DNA of 64,000 nucleotides, from assembly GCA_018815325.1 (NCBI GenBank), contig JAHIYE010000021.1:310001-374000 (forward strand), written 5' to 3'. The position numbers were made by a program, and so were the translations under genes. Under the pieces are notes generated by a model. It was not told the origin of the DNA and did no database searches. It was given only the letters and a program-made list of their open reading frames with translations. The stretch comes from Gammaproteobacteria bacterium (GTDB lineage: Bacteria > Pseudomonadota > Gammaproteobacteria > Burkholderiales > Burkholderiaceae_C). This document shows, piece by piece, positions 7,979 to 18,659 of this stretch (the stretch's first letter is position 1; each line of letters begins with the position of its first letter).

Positions 7979-9493
7979 ATGTCAGCTATGCCCAATCTGC
8001 CCCCTTTCATCGCTCCCACCCGCTTTACCGACCCTGCCGCCGCGCTGGCCCAGGTCCAGCGCATCTATGACAACAGCCTGCAGCACCTGCGCAGCGCCAT
8101 GCAGGCGTATGTGGCCGAGGCGCCCATGCCAGGCCACGTGCGGGCCTGCTACCCCTTTGTGCGCCTGCAGACGGACACGGTGACCCGCGCCGCCACTGCC
8201 GCCGCCGCGCACGACGGCCGCCGCCTGAGCTACGGCTTTGTGGCCGGTCCAGGCCGCTTTGAGACCACGCTCACACGCCCCGACCTCTACGCCAACTACT
8301 ACCTGGAGCAGTTCCGCCTGCTGCTGGAAAACCATGGAGGCGAGCTGGAGGTGGGCACCAGCTCGCAACCCATTCCCGTGCACTTCTCTTTTGCCGAGCA
8401 CGACCATGTGGAGGGCAATATGAGCGCCGAGCGGCGCCAGCGCATGCGCGATGCGTTTGACCTGCCCGACCTGGCCGCCATGGATGACGGCATTGCCAAT
8501 GGCACGAATGTGCCCGGCCCCGGCGAGTCCCAGCCCCTGTCCCTGTTCACCGCGCCGCGGGTGGACTATTCACTGCAGCGCCTGCGCCATTACACCGGCA
8601 CGGCACCCGAGTGGTTCCAGAACTTCGTGCTGTTCACCAACTACCAGTTCTATATCGACGAGTTCGTGCGCATGGGGCACGCCGCCATGGCCGACCCCAA
8701 CAGCGAGTACGTGGCCTTTGTCGAGCCCGGCAATGTGGTCACGCGGCGCGTGGGCCTGCCCGTCGAGACAGGGGATGAACGTGGCGCGCCACCACCGCGC
8801 TTGCCGCAGATGCCGGCCTACCACCTGATGCGGGCTGACCGCAGCGGCATCACCATGGTCAACATCGGTGTTGGCCCGGCCAACGCCAAGACCATCACTG
8901 ACCACATCGCCGTGCTGCGCCCGCATGCCTGGCTCATGCTGGGCCACTGCGCCGGCCTGCGCAACAGCCAGCAACTCGGCGACTACGTGCTGGCCCACGC
9001 CTATGTGCGCGAAGACCATGTGCTGGACGAAGAGCTGCCGCTGTGGGTGCCGATTCCCGCGCTCGCCGAAATCCAGATGGCGCTGGAGCAGGCTGTGGCC
9101 GATGTCTCGCAGGTTTTGCCCTCCGAGCTCAAACGCATCATGCGCACCGGCACCGTGGCCAGCACCGACAACCGCAACTGGGAGCTGCTGCCTGACAACC
9201 GGCCCCAGCGCCGCTTCAGCCAGAGCCGCGCCGTGGCGCTGGATATGGAAAGCGCCACCATCGCCGCCAACGGCTTCCGCTTTCGTGTGCCCTACGGCAC
9301 GCTGCTGTGCGTGAGCGACAAGCCTTTGCATGGCGAGATCAAGCTGCCCGGCATGGCCAACCATTTCTACCGCGAACGGGTCGACCAGCACCTGCGTATC
9401 GGCATGCGTGCGGTGGAGTTGCTGCGCGAGCAAGGCATTGACAAGCTGCACAGCCGCAAGCTGCGCAGCTTTGATGAGGTGGCGTTTCAGTAA
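7979..9493 (+). CDS. amn: AMP nucleosidase
   Basis: About 504 residues, close to E. coli Amn (484). The N-terminal regulatory domain (YPFVRLQTDT, SYGFVAGPGRFETTLTRPDLY) is followed by a nucleoside-phosphorylase fold with VNIGVGPANAKTITDHIAVLRP and the acidic CxVSDKPLHGEIKLPG segment. Hydrolyses AMP to adenine and ribose 5-phosphate, feeding purine salvage. Start MSAMPNLPP; the closely spaced MPNLPP is an alternative. Monocistronic; it converges on the next gene. Confidence 0.95.
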   Translation: MSAMPNLPPFIAPTRFTDPAAALAQVQRIYDNSLQHLRSAMQAYVAEAPMPGHVRACYPFVRLQTDTVTRAATAAAAHDGRRLSYGFVAGPGRFETTLTRPDLYANYYLEQFRLLLENHGGELEVGTSSQPIPVHFSFAEHDHVEGNMSAERRQRMRDAFDLPDLAAMDDGIANGTNVPGPGESQPLSLFTAPRVDYSLQRLRHYTGTAPEWFQNFVLFTNYQFYIDEFVRMGHAAMADPNSEYVAFVEPGNVVTRRVGLPVETGDERGAPPPRLPQMPAYHLMRADRSGITMVNIGVGPANAKTITDHIAVLRPHAWLMLGHCAGLRNSQQLGDYVLAHAYVREDHVLDEELPLWVPIPALAEIQMALEQAVADVSQVLPSELKRIMRTGTVASTDNRNWELLPDNRPQRRFSQSRAVALDMESATIAANGFRFRVPYGTLLCVSDKPLHGEIKLPGMANHFYRERVDQHLRIGMRAVELLREQGIDKLHSRKLRSFDEVAFQ

Positions 9494-9562
9494 GGGGCGT
9501 GCACGGAGGCCCCCCTCAAGACCGGACGATGGCTGCGGGCGCGATTCAGTGCCTTGTGTACA

Positions 9563-11989
9563 TCATGATGTCCATGCCGCATCGGGTCGCCAGTTGGCGG
9601 CCCATGCAGGGATATCGATGGCCGGCATGGGCCGGGCAATGCCAAAGCCCTGGGCCAATACACAGCCCATCGGCAGTAACTGCGCGCCGTGCGCGACCGT
9701 TTCCACCCCCTCTGCAATCACCTGGAGGCGAAAAGCGGTGGCCAGGCCGATGACGCCTTCGACAATGGCCAGGTCATCCGGGTCGTCCAGCATGCCGCGC
9801 ACAAAGCTCTGATCGATCTTGAGCAACTTGGCTGGCAGGCGTTTGAGGTAGGTGAGCGAGGAATAGCCTGTGCCAAAGTCGTCCATGGCGAAGCTGACGC
9901 CGAGCGCGATGCAGGCGTTCATCACGTCGACCACCTGCTCCATGTCCTCCATGGCACTGCTTTCCAGTATTTCCAGCTCAAGGCTCGCGGGGGTGGCTAG
10001 CGGGTAGGCGTTGAGCAGGCCGGTCAGCCGTGTCACGAAATCGGCCTGTTGAAACTGGTGTGCCCCGATGTTCACGCTGACCGGGATATCCAGCCCCATC
10101 GCGCGCCACTGGCTGATTTGCCACAGCGCTGCGTCGATCACCCACTGATCCAGCTCCACACTGACCGGATGCCCCTCGATGGTCGGCAGGAAGCTGGCAG
10201 GGAGCAGCAGACCGCGCTCCGGGTGCTGCCAGCGGATCAGGGCCTCGGTGCCGACCAGCTCGCCTGTGCGCATGTTGACCTTGGGCTGGAAATGCAGCAC
10301 AAACTCCTGCTGGGCCAGTGCCCGACGCACCTGTTCGAGGCCTTCCCGGCGGATCGTGATCGCCGCATCCTGCTCGACGTCGAACAGATGAAACCGGTTC
10401 TTGCCCAGTTGTTTGGCCTGGTACATCGCCTGGTCGGCATGGCGCATGAGCAGCTCGGCGTCCACGTTGTCTTGAGGGTAAAAAGTGACCCCGATGCTGG
10501 CGGAGACAGTCAAGACCAGCTCGCCAATCGTCACGGGCTCGGCGGCAGCCTGTAGCAGACGCTTCAGCAAGGGCTCCCAGTTCTGGGACTGTTCCAGTCC
10601 GACCAGCACGGCCACAAACTCATCACCGCCGATACGGGAGAAGGTGTCCGCTTCGCGCAGGGTGTCCTTCATGCGTTGAGAGAGGGCGACAAGCAGTTGG
10701 TCACCGATGCTGTGTCCGTGCCGGTCATTGATCGGCTTGAAGCCATCAAGATCGAGATAGACCACGGCCAGTGACTCGCCGCGTCGCTGGTTCTGCAGCA
10801 TGGCGTGCTGCAGGCGTTCGGAGAGCAGGATGCGGTTGGGCAGGTTGGTCAGAAAATCATAGTGGGCCATGTGCTCGAGCTGTTGCTGATGCAGCTTGGC
10901 ATCGGTGATGTCCGAAAACAGCGAAACATAGTGGCTTATCTCGCCCTCGGCGTTGTGGATGCGCGAGATCGCCTCACGCACTGCGAACAGGCTGCCGTCC
11001 TTGCGCAGGTTCCATAACTCCCCCTGCCATTCGCCGCGGTCTTGAAGCGTGCGCCACATGGACTTATAGAAATCGGTGTCATGCCGGCCCGATTTGAGCA
11101 GGCTGGGATTGCGCCCCAGCACTTCTTCGCTCGTGTAGCCTGTCAGCCGTTTAAAGGCATTGTTCACGGCAATGATCCGGGCCTCGGCATCGGAGATGAT
11201 GATGGCCTCGCTGGCCTGGGCGAACACGCTGGCAGCGAGCTTCAGGTCGGCCTCGGCCCGCCGGGAGTCTGTCTGGTCAGTCACCACCGCGATGGCGGCC
11301 GCCCCATCCCATTCGATCGTGCCCGCATCCAGATGCCAGTGGCGCACCTCGCCGGCCTTGGTCGCGAAACGGCATGTGTAGCTGCTGGGTATCCGCTCGC
11401 CACGCATGCGCCGCTGATGCAAATCCATCAGCCAGGGACGATCCTCTTTGAGGATGAATGGCAGGAAGGGCTGGCCATGCATCTCTTCCGCCGAGAAGCC
11501 GATCATGGTACGAAGTGCCGTGTTGGTGAACTTGATCGTGCCCTGCTGCGTGACGACCACACCGAGTGGCAGGTCCTCGATGAACTGGCGATAGCGCAGC
11601 TCGGACTGCCGCAGTGTTGCTTCGAGCCGCTGGCGTTCGGTGATGTCCTGAAATCCAGCCACCATGAGCGGCTCGACAGGGTCGTCAATGATGGCTGCAC
11701 CCATCAGGAAAACGCGCTGCTCGCCGCTCTTGATGCGCATCAGCACTTCCTGATCGCGCACCACACCGTGGGCCGCCAGGCCAGCGACAATGGCTGCACG
11801 CGCGATCTCGGGGTTCACCCAGATGCCCATCTCCAGGCTGGTCCGGCCAATCGTCTCCTCTCGCGTGTAGCCGGTGATGCGGAGCATGGCGGCATTGACG
11901 TCGATGAAGCGCCCCTCTCTCAAGGTGGACAGACTCATGGAGTTGGGACTAACTAGAAAGGCCCGTTCAAAGCGCGTGTCATCCGCCAT
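9563..11989 (-). CDS. PAS-GGDEF-EAL cyclic-di-GMP signalling protein
   Basis: About 808 residues, no membrane segments. Three PAS domains occupy roughly residues 1-120, 125-245 and 250-375 (the third with IAVNNAFKRLTGYTSEEVLG). A GGDEF domain follows with an intact RIGGDEF active site, then an EAL domain with TEALIRWQHPE and DDFGTGYSSLTYLKRLP. Both catalytic motifs are intact, so it could make and degrade c-di-GMP under control of a PAS-sensed signal. Convergent with amn; no partner gene is visible. Confidence 0.93.
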   Translation of the reverse strand: MADDTRFERAFLVSPNSMSLSTLREGRFIDVNAAMLRITGYTREETIGRTSLEMGIWVNPEIARAAIVAGLAAHGVVRDQEVLMRIKSGEQRVFLMGAAIIDDPVEPLMVAGFQDITERQRLEATLRQSELRYRQFIEDLPLGVVVTQQGTIKFTNTALRTMIGFSAEEMHGQPFLPFILKEDRPWLMDLHQRRMRGERIPSSYTCRFATKAGEVRHWHLDAGTIEWDGAAAIAVVTDQTDSRRAEADLKLAASVFAQASEAIIISDAEARIIAVNNAFKRLTGYTSEEVLGRNPSLLKSGRHDTDFYKSMWRTLQDRGEWQGELWNLRKDGSLFAVREAISRIHNAEGEISHYVSLFSDITDAKLHQQQLEHMAHYDFLTNLPNRILLSERLQHAMLQNQRRGESLAVVYLDLDGFKPINDRHGHSIGDQLLVALSQRMKDTLREADTFSRIGGDEFVAVLVGLEQSQNWEPLLKRLLQAAAEPVTIGELVLTVSASIGVTFYPQDNVDAELLMRHADQAMYQAKQLGKNRFHLFDVEQDAAITIRREGLEQVRRALAQQEFVLHFQPKVNMRTGELVGTEALIRWQHPERGLLLPASFLPTIEGHPVSVELDQWVIDAALWQISQWRAMGLDIPVSVNIGAHQFQQADFVTRLTGLLNAYPLATPASLELEILESSAMEDMEQVVDVMNACIALGVSFAMDDFGTGYSSLTYLKRLPAKLLKIDQSFVRGMLDDPDDLAIVEGVIGLATAFRLQVIAEGVETVAHGAQLLPMGCVLAQGFGIARPMPAIDIPAWAANWRPDAAWTS

Positions 11990-12122
11990 CCAAGCTCCGG
12001 TAAATCAAGAGATAAGCAAGAGTGGAACTATAGCTGAGCGTCCTGGCAGGCCTGTGTGTTGAGACCGTGGCTTTCAGGCAGAAAACCGGTCGCCGCCAGG
12101 CCAGGCGCATTCCCATCCCCAT

Positions 12123-12191
12123 GCGGGAGATCCCTGCCTATCGAGCAGGGATCCCTCTGACGTCCTGATCACCAGCCTTGCTGGTCAGGCC
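12123..12191. terminator. Two hairpins downstream of the monooxygenase gene
   Basis: GATCCCTGC ... GCAGGGATC (9 bp stem, 7-base loop) and CCTGA-CCAGC ... GCTGG-TCAGG (10 bp with a 3-base bulge) follow each other between the GGDEF-EAL promoter region and the end of the flavoprotein gene. No T tract, so a Rho-independent role is only possible. Confidence 0.35.
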
Positions 12192-12208
12192 AACAGGTCG
12201 CTTGCGCT

Positions 12209-13414
12209 TCAGTCCTTGGCCAGGCAGTTGCCGACGTTCCAGCCATACAGCCATTCCATGGCGTCGTAGAAGCGTTCGGGAGTACGGCCGCGCCAGAGGT
12301 CATTGCGCACCAGGCGCTCGACGCCCTTGGCATGGTAGATGCGGCCCATCTCGCGGCTGGCCAGCACGATGCGCGCCGTGCGTGCCACGCGTGAGCGCTG
12401 GTACAGGTCCAGCGCCTTGGGCCAGTCCTTGTGCTGCACGCGCAGCGCCTCGCCCAGCGTGACGGCATCTTCAATCGCCATGCAGGCGCCCTGTGCCATG
12501 TACTGGGTGGTCGGGTGGGCGGCATCGCCGAGCAGGGTGACGCGGCCGAAGCTCCATTGAACAATCGGCTCGCGGTCGGCGGTGGACCAGCGCTTCCAGT
12601 TTTTGGGCAACTCGATCAGTTGGCGTGCTTTGGGGCAGATGCCCTGGAAGTAGCTTTGAACTTCTTCCTTGCTGCCTTCGGTGACGCCCCATTCCTCCTG
12701 CTGGCGGCTGTGGAAGGTCACGACCACGTTGTACTGCTCGCCGCCGCGCAGCGGGTAGTGCACCAGGTGGCAGTTGGGGCCTACCCAGATGCTGGCCGCG
12801 TTCCACTGCAGGTTTTCCGGGAAGTCGGCTTTGTCGACCACGGCGCGGTAGACCACGTGGCCGGTCACGCGGTGCGGGTCGCCAACAAACTGTGCGCGCA
12901 CCACCGACTTGACACCGTCGGCACCGATCAGCGCCACGCCCTGGTAGGCCTTGCCATGCTGGTCCCAGGCGGTGACGGAGTCTGCATCCTGCTCCACGCG
13001 CTCGATGCGGGTGCTGGTCAGGAATTCGACCCGGCCGGTTTCCTGTGCGCCTTCGAGCAGCGACAGATGGGCGTCTGCGCGGTGAATCACGGCGTAGGGA
13101 TTGCCGAAACGCTTGAGAAAAGCCTCGCCCGTTGGGATCTTGCCGACCTGGTATTCATCCAGGGCATCGTGCATGACCATGTAGTCGGTGTAGACCGCGC
13201 GGCTGCGCGCCTTGTCACCTACCCCAAGTGCGTCGAAGGCATGGAAGGCGTTGGGGCCGAGCTGCATGCCGGCGCCGATCTCCCCGACCTCGGCCGCCTG
13301 CTCGAACACCTTCACATGAAAGCCCTGGCGTACCAGCGCCAGGGCCGCAGCCAGACCGCCGATGCCGCCACCGGCCACGAGCACGGGGAGAGATGTTTGC
13401 GCGGGGCTTGTCAT
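12209..13414 (-). CDS. FAD monooxygenase, probable 3-hydroxybenzoate 6-hydroxylase
   Basis: About 401 residues, group A flavoprotein hydroxylase. The FAD dinucleotide motif GGGIGG is at residues 15-20, the middle DG motif is GADGVKSVVR, and the GD motif is LLGDAAHPTTQYMAQGACMAIEDA. Overall pattern and the C-terminus FYDAMEWLYGWNVGNCLAKD resemble 3-hydroxybenzoate 6-hydroxylases (NagX/XlnD/MhbM type), which make gentisate. AGAGGA precedes the chosen ATG (MTSPAQ). No gentisate dioxygenase or regulator gene lies nearby, so salicylate-type or other aromatic substrates are possible. Confidence 0.8.
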   Translation of the reverse strand: MTSPAQTSLPVLVAGGGIGGLAAALALVRQGFHVKVFEQAAEVGEIGAGMQLGPNAFHAFDALGVGDKARSRAVYTDYMVMHDALDEYQVGKIPTGEAFLKRFGNPYAVIHRADAHLSLLEGAQETGRVEFLTSTRIERVEQDADSVTAWDQHGKAYQGVALIGADGVKSVVRAQFVGDPHRVTGHVVYRAVVDKADFPENLQWNAASIWVGPNCHLVHYPLRGGEQYNVVVTFHSRQQEEWGVTEGSKEEVQSYFQGICPKARQLIELPKNWKRWSTADREPIVQWSFGRVTLLGDAAHPTTQYMAQGACMAIEDAVTLGEALRVQHKDWPKALDLYQRSRVARTARIVLASREMGRIYHAKGVERLVRNDLWRGRTPERFYDAMEWLYGWNVGNCLAKD

Positions 13415-13465
13415 GGGGAATCCTCTTTGACTGAAATGCAGGCATGGTTCAAGGCCATGCCCATG

Positions 13466-13491
13466 GATATGCATATCATATGTATACATAT
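13466..13491. promoter_or_regulatory. Two adjacent perfect palindromes upstream of the monooxygenase
   Basis: GATATGCATATC (13466-13477) and ATATGTATACATAT (13478-13491) abut each other about 50 bp upstream of the monooxygenase ATG; AAATATGT and a further ACATATGT near 13638 repeat the core. This is the pattern of a dimeric repressor operator (GntR or MarR type), inferred only. Confidence 0.5.
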
Positions 13492-13686
13492 CAAATATGT
13501 AAAGAGGGTTTGGCAGGGAGGCTGCACCAGCTCGGTGTCCTGCGGCGTACGGCGCTCAATCTGCCATCGGCCGGCGAACGCGGCCGCGCAGCCATGGCCG
13601 CGTCACGCCCATGGCGTGAGACAAGACGTGTGAGCTTTACATATGTTGACGTACCGCAAACACGGACGATACCCTGGGAAAACATA

Positions 13687-15153
13687 ATGAACGCCATGCA
13701 GACATCCCGAAGCAGTAGCCCCATGTACCCAGTCCAGGCTGAACGACGCGTGTCACCTCGTTTGCTGCCAATAGCGCTGGCGCTGGCTGTTGCGCTGTCC
13801 GGGTGCGCATCGATGTCGCCGCCATCCGCGGACTTGCCCCAGACCCCGGTGCCCACCGCGTGGTCAGTTGGGGCGGACTCACCCGTGGCGGCAACTTCGC
13901 TGGCGCAGTGGTGGCAGCGTTTCAACGATCCCCTGCTCAGCACGCTGGTGACCCAGGCGCTGCAGGCCAACACCACGGTGCGTTCGGCGCAGGCCGCACT
14001 CCAGCAGGCCCGCGCGCTGCGCGATGTCAAGTCGGCCAACCAGCTTCCCACCGTGTCGGCTTCGGGCTCGGCCCTGCGCAGCAAGTCGGGCAGCGCAGAT
14101 GCGGGCAATACCTTCAAGGCCGGGTTTGATGCGAGCTGGGAGCCCGATGTGTTTGGCGGCAAACGCAGCGCGCTGAACGCCACCGAAGCCGATGCCCAGG
14201 CCGCGCAGGCGAGTCTGGCCGACACGCAGGTGTCGATTGCCGCCGAGGTGGCCGTGACCTATATGGAATTGCGCGGGCTGCAGGCGCGCCTGGCGATTGC
14301 CCGCAACAACCTGGCCAGCCAGACCGAGACGCTGCAGATCACCGACTGGCGAGTCCAGGCCGGCCTGGCGTCTTCGCTCGACCTGGAGCAGGCCCGCTCG
14401 GCCCGTGCGCAGACCAACGCGCAGATCCCTGCGTTGCAAACCAGTGCCGCGCAGGCGCAACACAGCCTGGCGGTGCTGACGGGCCAGGTGCCTGACGCAT
14501 TACAGGCCACGCTGGCCGCGGCCGGCCCCTTGCCGCAAGCCCCAGCGGAGTTGGCGCTCAACATCCCGGCCGACACCCTGCGCCAGCGGCCCGATGTGCG
14601 CGCGGCCGAGCACCGCATCAGCGCTGCACTGGCACGGGTTTCACAGGCCGAGGCCGCGCGTTACCCGGGTTTCCAGATCAGCGGTTCGCTGGGTTTGAGC
14701 GCGCTGACACTGGGCTCGCTCACCACGGCCGGCACCGTGGCCAACAGTTTGCTCGGCAGCGTCTCCATCCCCCTGTTTGACGGTGGTGCGGCCAGGGCGC
14801 AGGTACGGGCCCAGGAAGCTGCGCTGGAACAAAGCCGCATCAGCTATCAGGCCACGGTGCTCACGGCGCTCAAGGATGTGGAAGATGCACTGGTCGCCCT
14901 GCGGGGCGACCGCGAACGGCTGACCTTGCTGCAGGCTGCGGCGGATGCCGCCGGCAATGCCGATTTGCTGGCACGCCAGCGCTACAGCAGCGGCCTGATT
15001 GACTTCCGCTCGGTGCTGGAGACGCAGCGCACCCTGCTGTCCACCCAGGACAGTGTGGAGAGCACCCGAGCCAGCCTGAGTGCTGACCATGTGCGTCTCT
15101 ACAAGGCGCTGGGCGGGGGCTGGGCCCCCGCCGCCAACCAGGCCGCCTTGTGA
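13687..15153 (+). CDS. NodT/OprM-type outer-membrane efflux lipoprotein
   Basis: About 488 residues. A lipobox LALAVALSGC lies near residue 39, so the mature protein should be acylated and sit in the outer membrane. TTLVTQALQANTTVRSAQAALQQARALRDVKSA and the second repeat RRPDVRAAEHRISAALARVSQAEAARYPGFQISGSLG-like stretch are the two OEP repeats of TolC-type channels. Start at the ATG opening MNAMQTSRSS; the longer open frame upstream covers the palindromic region and is not used. First gene of a four-gene exporter operon. Confidence 0.9.
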   Translation: MNAMQTSRSSSPMYPVQAERRVSPRLLPIALALAVALSGCASMSPPSADLPQTPVPTAWSVGADSPVAATSLAQWWQRFNDPLLSTLVTQALQANTTVRSAQAALQQARALRDVKSANQLPTVSASGSALRSKSGSADAGNTFKAGFDASWEPDVFGGKRSALNATEADAQAAQASLADTQVSIAAEVAVTYMELRGLQARLAIARNNLASQTETLQITDWRVQAGLASSLDLEQARSARAQTNAQIPALQTSAAQAQHSLAVLTGQVPDALQATLAAAGPLPQAPAELALNIPADTLRQRPDVRAAEHRISAALARVSQAEAARYPGFQISGSLGLSALTLGSLTTAGTVANSLLGSVSIPLFDGGAARAQVRAQEAALEQSRISYQATVLTALKDVEDALVALRGDRERLTLLQAAADAAGNADLLARQRYSSGLIDFRSVLETQRTLLSTQDSVESTRASLSADHVRLYKALGGGWAPAANQAAL

Positions 15154-15190
15154 ACTGCCGGCCCACCTCTCACGATTTCCCCTGCACACC

Positions 15191-16528
15191 ATGAACACTC
15201 CGAATACCTCCGACGCGCTTCCCCGTGCTGCCGCCACGCCCTCAGCCGCTGAACTGCAGGCCCTGCTGGGGGCTGATCTGGCGCGCCCCTGGTGGCAGCG
15301 TCCTATGGTGTGGATCAGCGCGCTGGTGCTGGTGGCGCTGGCCGCGGGCTGGTATTTCTGGCAAGCCGCACAGCGAACCAGTGCCGTGCCTGTGTATGTG
15401 ACCGAGCCGGTGCGCCGGGGCGACCTGACCCTGAAAGTGTCGGCCAATGGCACGCTGCAGCCGACGCGTTCGGTGAACATCGGCAGCGAACTGTCGGGGA
15501 CGGTCAAGCAGGTGCTGGTGGATGTGAACGACCGCGTCAAGAAAGGCGAGGTGCTGGTGGTACTGGACACGGCCAAGCTGTCTGACCAGGTGCTGCGTTC
15601 GCGCGCTGCGCTGGCGGCGGCGCAGGCTGCGCTGGCGCAAAGCACGGCCACGGTCAAGGAGTCACAGGCCAGCCTGGTCCGCTTCGAAGAGGTGGCGCGC
15701 CTGTCGGGCGGCAAGGTGCCTTCGGCCACCGAGCTTGACAGCGCACGTGCCAGCGTGGACCGGGCAGTGGCCAGCGAGGCCAGTGCGCAGGCCAATGTGG
15801 AGCAGGCCCGGGCCGCGCTGTCCACGGACGATACCAATCTGGCGAAGGCGTCGATTCGTTCCCCCATCGACGGCGTGGTGCTGTCACGCTCGGTGGATCC
15901 GGGCAATGCCGTGGCGGCCTCGCTGCAGGCGGTCACCCTGTTCTCCATTGCCGAAGACCTCAAGCAGCTGCGGCTGGAAGTGAGCGTGGACGAGGCCGAT
16001 GTGGGCGCGGTCAAGGTCGGCCAGAAGGCCAGCTTCACCGTGAGCGCCTACCCGGCGCGACGCTACCCGGCCACCATCACGCGGGTGGCCTTTGGCTCCA
16101 CCAAGACCGACAACGTGGTGACTTACACCACCTATCTGGATGTGGACAACAAGGACTTGAGCCTGCGCCCGGGCATGACGGCCGCGGCCACGATTATTTC
16201 CACCGAGCGCACGGGGGTGCTGCTGGTGCCCAACACGGCGCTGCGCTTTGCGCCGGCGCAGGCTGCAGAGAGCATCGCGTCATCGGGCGGCAGCGTGGTG
16301 TCCAAGCTGCTGCCGCGCATGCCCCGCACGGGTGCGCGCAAATCTGTCGGCACCAGCAGCACCGATGCCGCCGTCAGGCAGATCTGGGTGCTCAAGGATG
16401 GGAACGCTGCCCCCCTGCTTGTGAAGCCCGGTATCAGCGATGGCCGCCAGACCGAGGTCAGCGGCGAGGCCTTGCAGGAAGGCCAGGCCGTGATCACCGA
16501 CCAGCGTACCGCGGGAGCCACCCCATGA
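15191..16528 (+). CDS. MacA/HlyD-type periplasmic adaptor
   Basis: About 445 residues. An N-terminal membrane anchor (MVWISALVLVALAAGWYFW) is followed by a lipoyl half (GTLQPTRSVNIGSELSGTVKQVLVDVNDRVKKGEVL), an alpha hairpin with Ala-rich heptads, the second lipoyl half (IRSPIDGVVLSRSVDPGNAV) and a beta barrel. Links the MacB-like transporter to the NodT channel. Its stop overlaps the next ATG (ATGA). Confidence 0.9.
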   Translation: MNTPNTSDALPRAAATPSAAELQALLGADLARPWWQRPMVWISALVLVALAAGWYFWQAAQRTSAVPVYVTEPVRRGDLTLKVSANGTLQPTRSVNIGSELSGTVKQVLVDVNDRVKKGEVLVVLDTAKLSDQVLRSRAALAAAQAALAQSTATVKESQASLVRFEEVARLSGGKVPSATELDSARASVDRAVASEASAQANVEQARAALSTDDTNLAKASIRSPIDGVVLSRSVDPGNAVAASLQAVTLFSIAEDLKQLRLEVSVDEADVGAVKVGQKASFTVSAYPARRYPATITRVAFGSTKTDNVVTYTTYLDVDNKDLSLRPGMTAAATIISTERTGVLLVPNTALRFAPAQAAESIASSGGSVVSKLLPRMPRTGARKSVGTSSTDAAVRQIWVLKDGNAAPLLVKPGISDGRQTEVSGEALQEGQAVITDQRTAGATP

Positions 16529-17300
16529 GCGAGCACCCGGTAGCGGGGGTGGTTGGCAGCAGCTCGCCGCTCATTCGCCTGCGCGGAGTGACCAAGGTCT
16601 ACGGCGAGGGCACCATGGCGTTTCAGGCGCTCAAGGGCGTGGACCTGGACATCACGGCGGGCGACTTCGTGGCCATCATGGGGCCCAGCGGTTCCGGCAA
16701 GTCCACCGCCATGAACATCCTGGGCTGCCTGGATTCGCCGACGGCGGGCCAATACCTGTTTCAGGGCACGCGCGTGGAGTCGCTCACGCGCGACCAGCGC
16801 GCGCGACTGCGCCGGCGCTACTTTGGCTTCGTGTTCCAGGGCTTCAACCTGCTGGCGCGCACATCGGCACAGGAAAACGTCGAGTTGCCTCTGCTGTACC
16901 GCGGCGAGTCGGCTGCCGCGCGCCATGCTGCCGCGGCACGTGCCCTTGACTCCGTGGGACTCAAAGGCTGGGAACACCACACGCCGGCTGAACTCTCGGG
17001 CGGGCAACAGCAACGCGTGGCGATCGCGCGGGCCATCGTTTCCCAGCCGGCCGTGTTGCTGGCGGATGAACCGACCGGCAACCTGGATACCCATCGCAGC
17101 CGGGAGATCATGGAGTTGCTGTGGCACCTCAATGCCGACCAGGGCATCACGGTGTTGATGGTGACGCATGAGGCGGACATGGCGGCGTATGCCCGGCGCA
17201 TCGTCCACTTTGTCGATGGCGTGGTCGAAAGCGACACGCGTAACCCCCATCCTGCGGGCCTGCACGATTCCGTGCCCGCCCTCATTGGTGAGGTCGCCTG

Positions 17301-17301
<1 letters not shown>
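16525..17301 (+). CDS. MacB/LolD-type ABC exporter ATPase
   Basis: About 258 residues. Walker A GPSGSGKST at 53-61, Q-loop FVFQGFNLL, signature [16 protein letters not shown], Walker B VLLADEPTGNLD, the MacB/LolD pattern. In E. coli MacB this domain is fused to the permease; here it is a separate protein whose last base is the first base of the permease start. Powers a mechanotransmission-type exporter of a small molecule or peptide; the substrate is unknown. Confidence 0.93.
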
Positions 17302-18509
<1,208 letters not shown>

Positions 18510-18528
18510 CGACAAGCTGGCTTGCCCG

Positions 18529-18600
18529 AAAAAATTTGTGTTTTAAGGCTCCAGCCCTTTTGTGGTATGCGCTGATAGCTATGTAATTCATAGCAATCGA
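18529..18600 (-). repeat. Dispersed TTGCTA/TAGCT repeat, copy B
   Basis: On the minus strand: ATTGCTATGAATTACATAGC, then GCGCAT, AAGGGCTGGAG and an A/T-rich tail. Matches copy D block for block. It fills the 150 bp between the MacB-like permease and the next ABC gene. Confidence 0.7.
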
Positions 18601-18659
18601 ATGTCTGGGCACGGTGGGCCCTGTCCCGGCCGCTGGCAAGCTTGGGTCACAATCACGGC

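Noticed and set aside
7765-8070. Small plus-strand frame overlapping the repeat and start of amn
   Set aside because: Runs through the dispersed repeat and into amn in another frame; no ribosome site and no family.
12123-12191. Paired hairpins considered as a small RNA gene
   Set aside because: No promoter or T tract; kept only as possible terminator-type structure.
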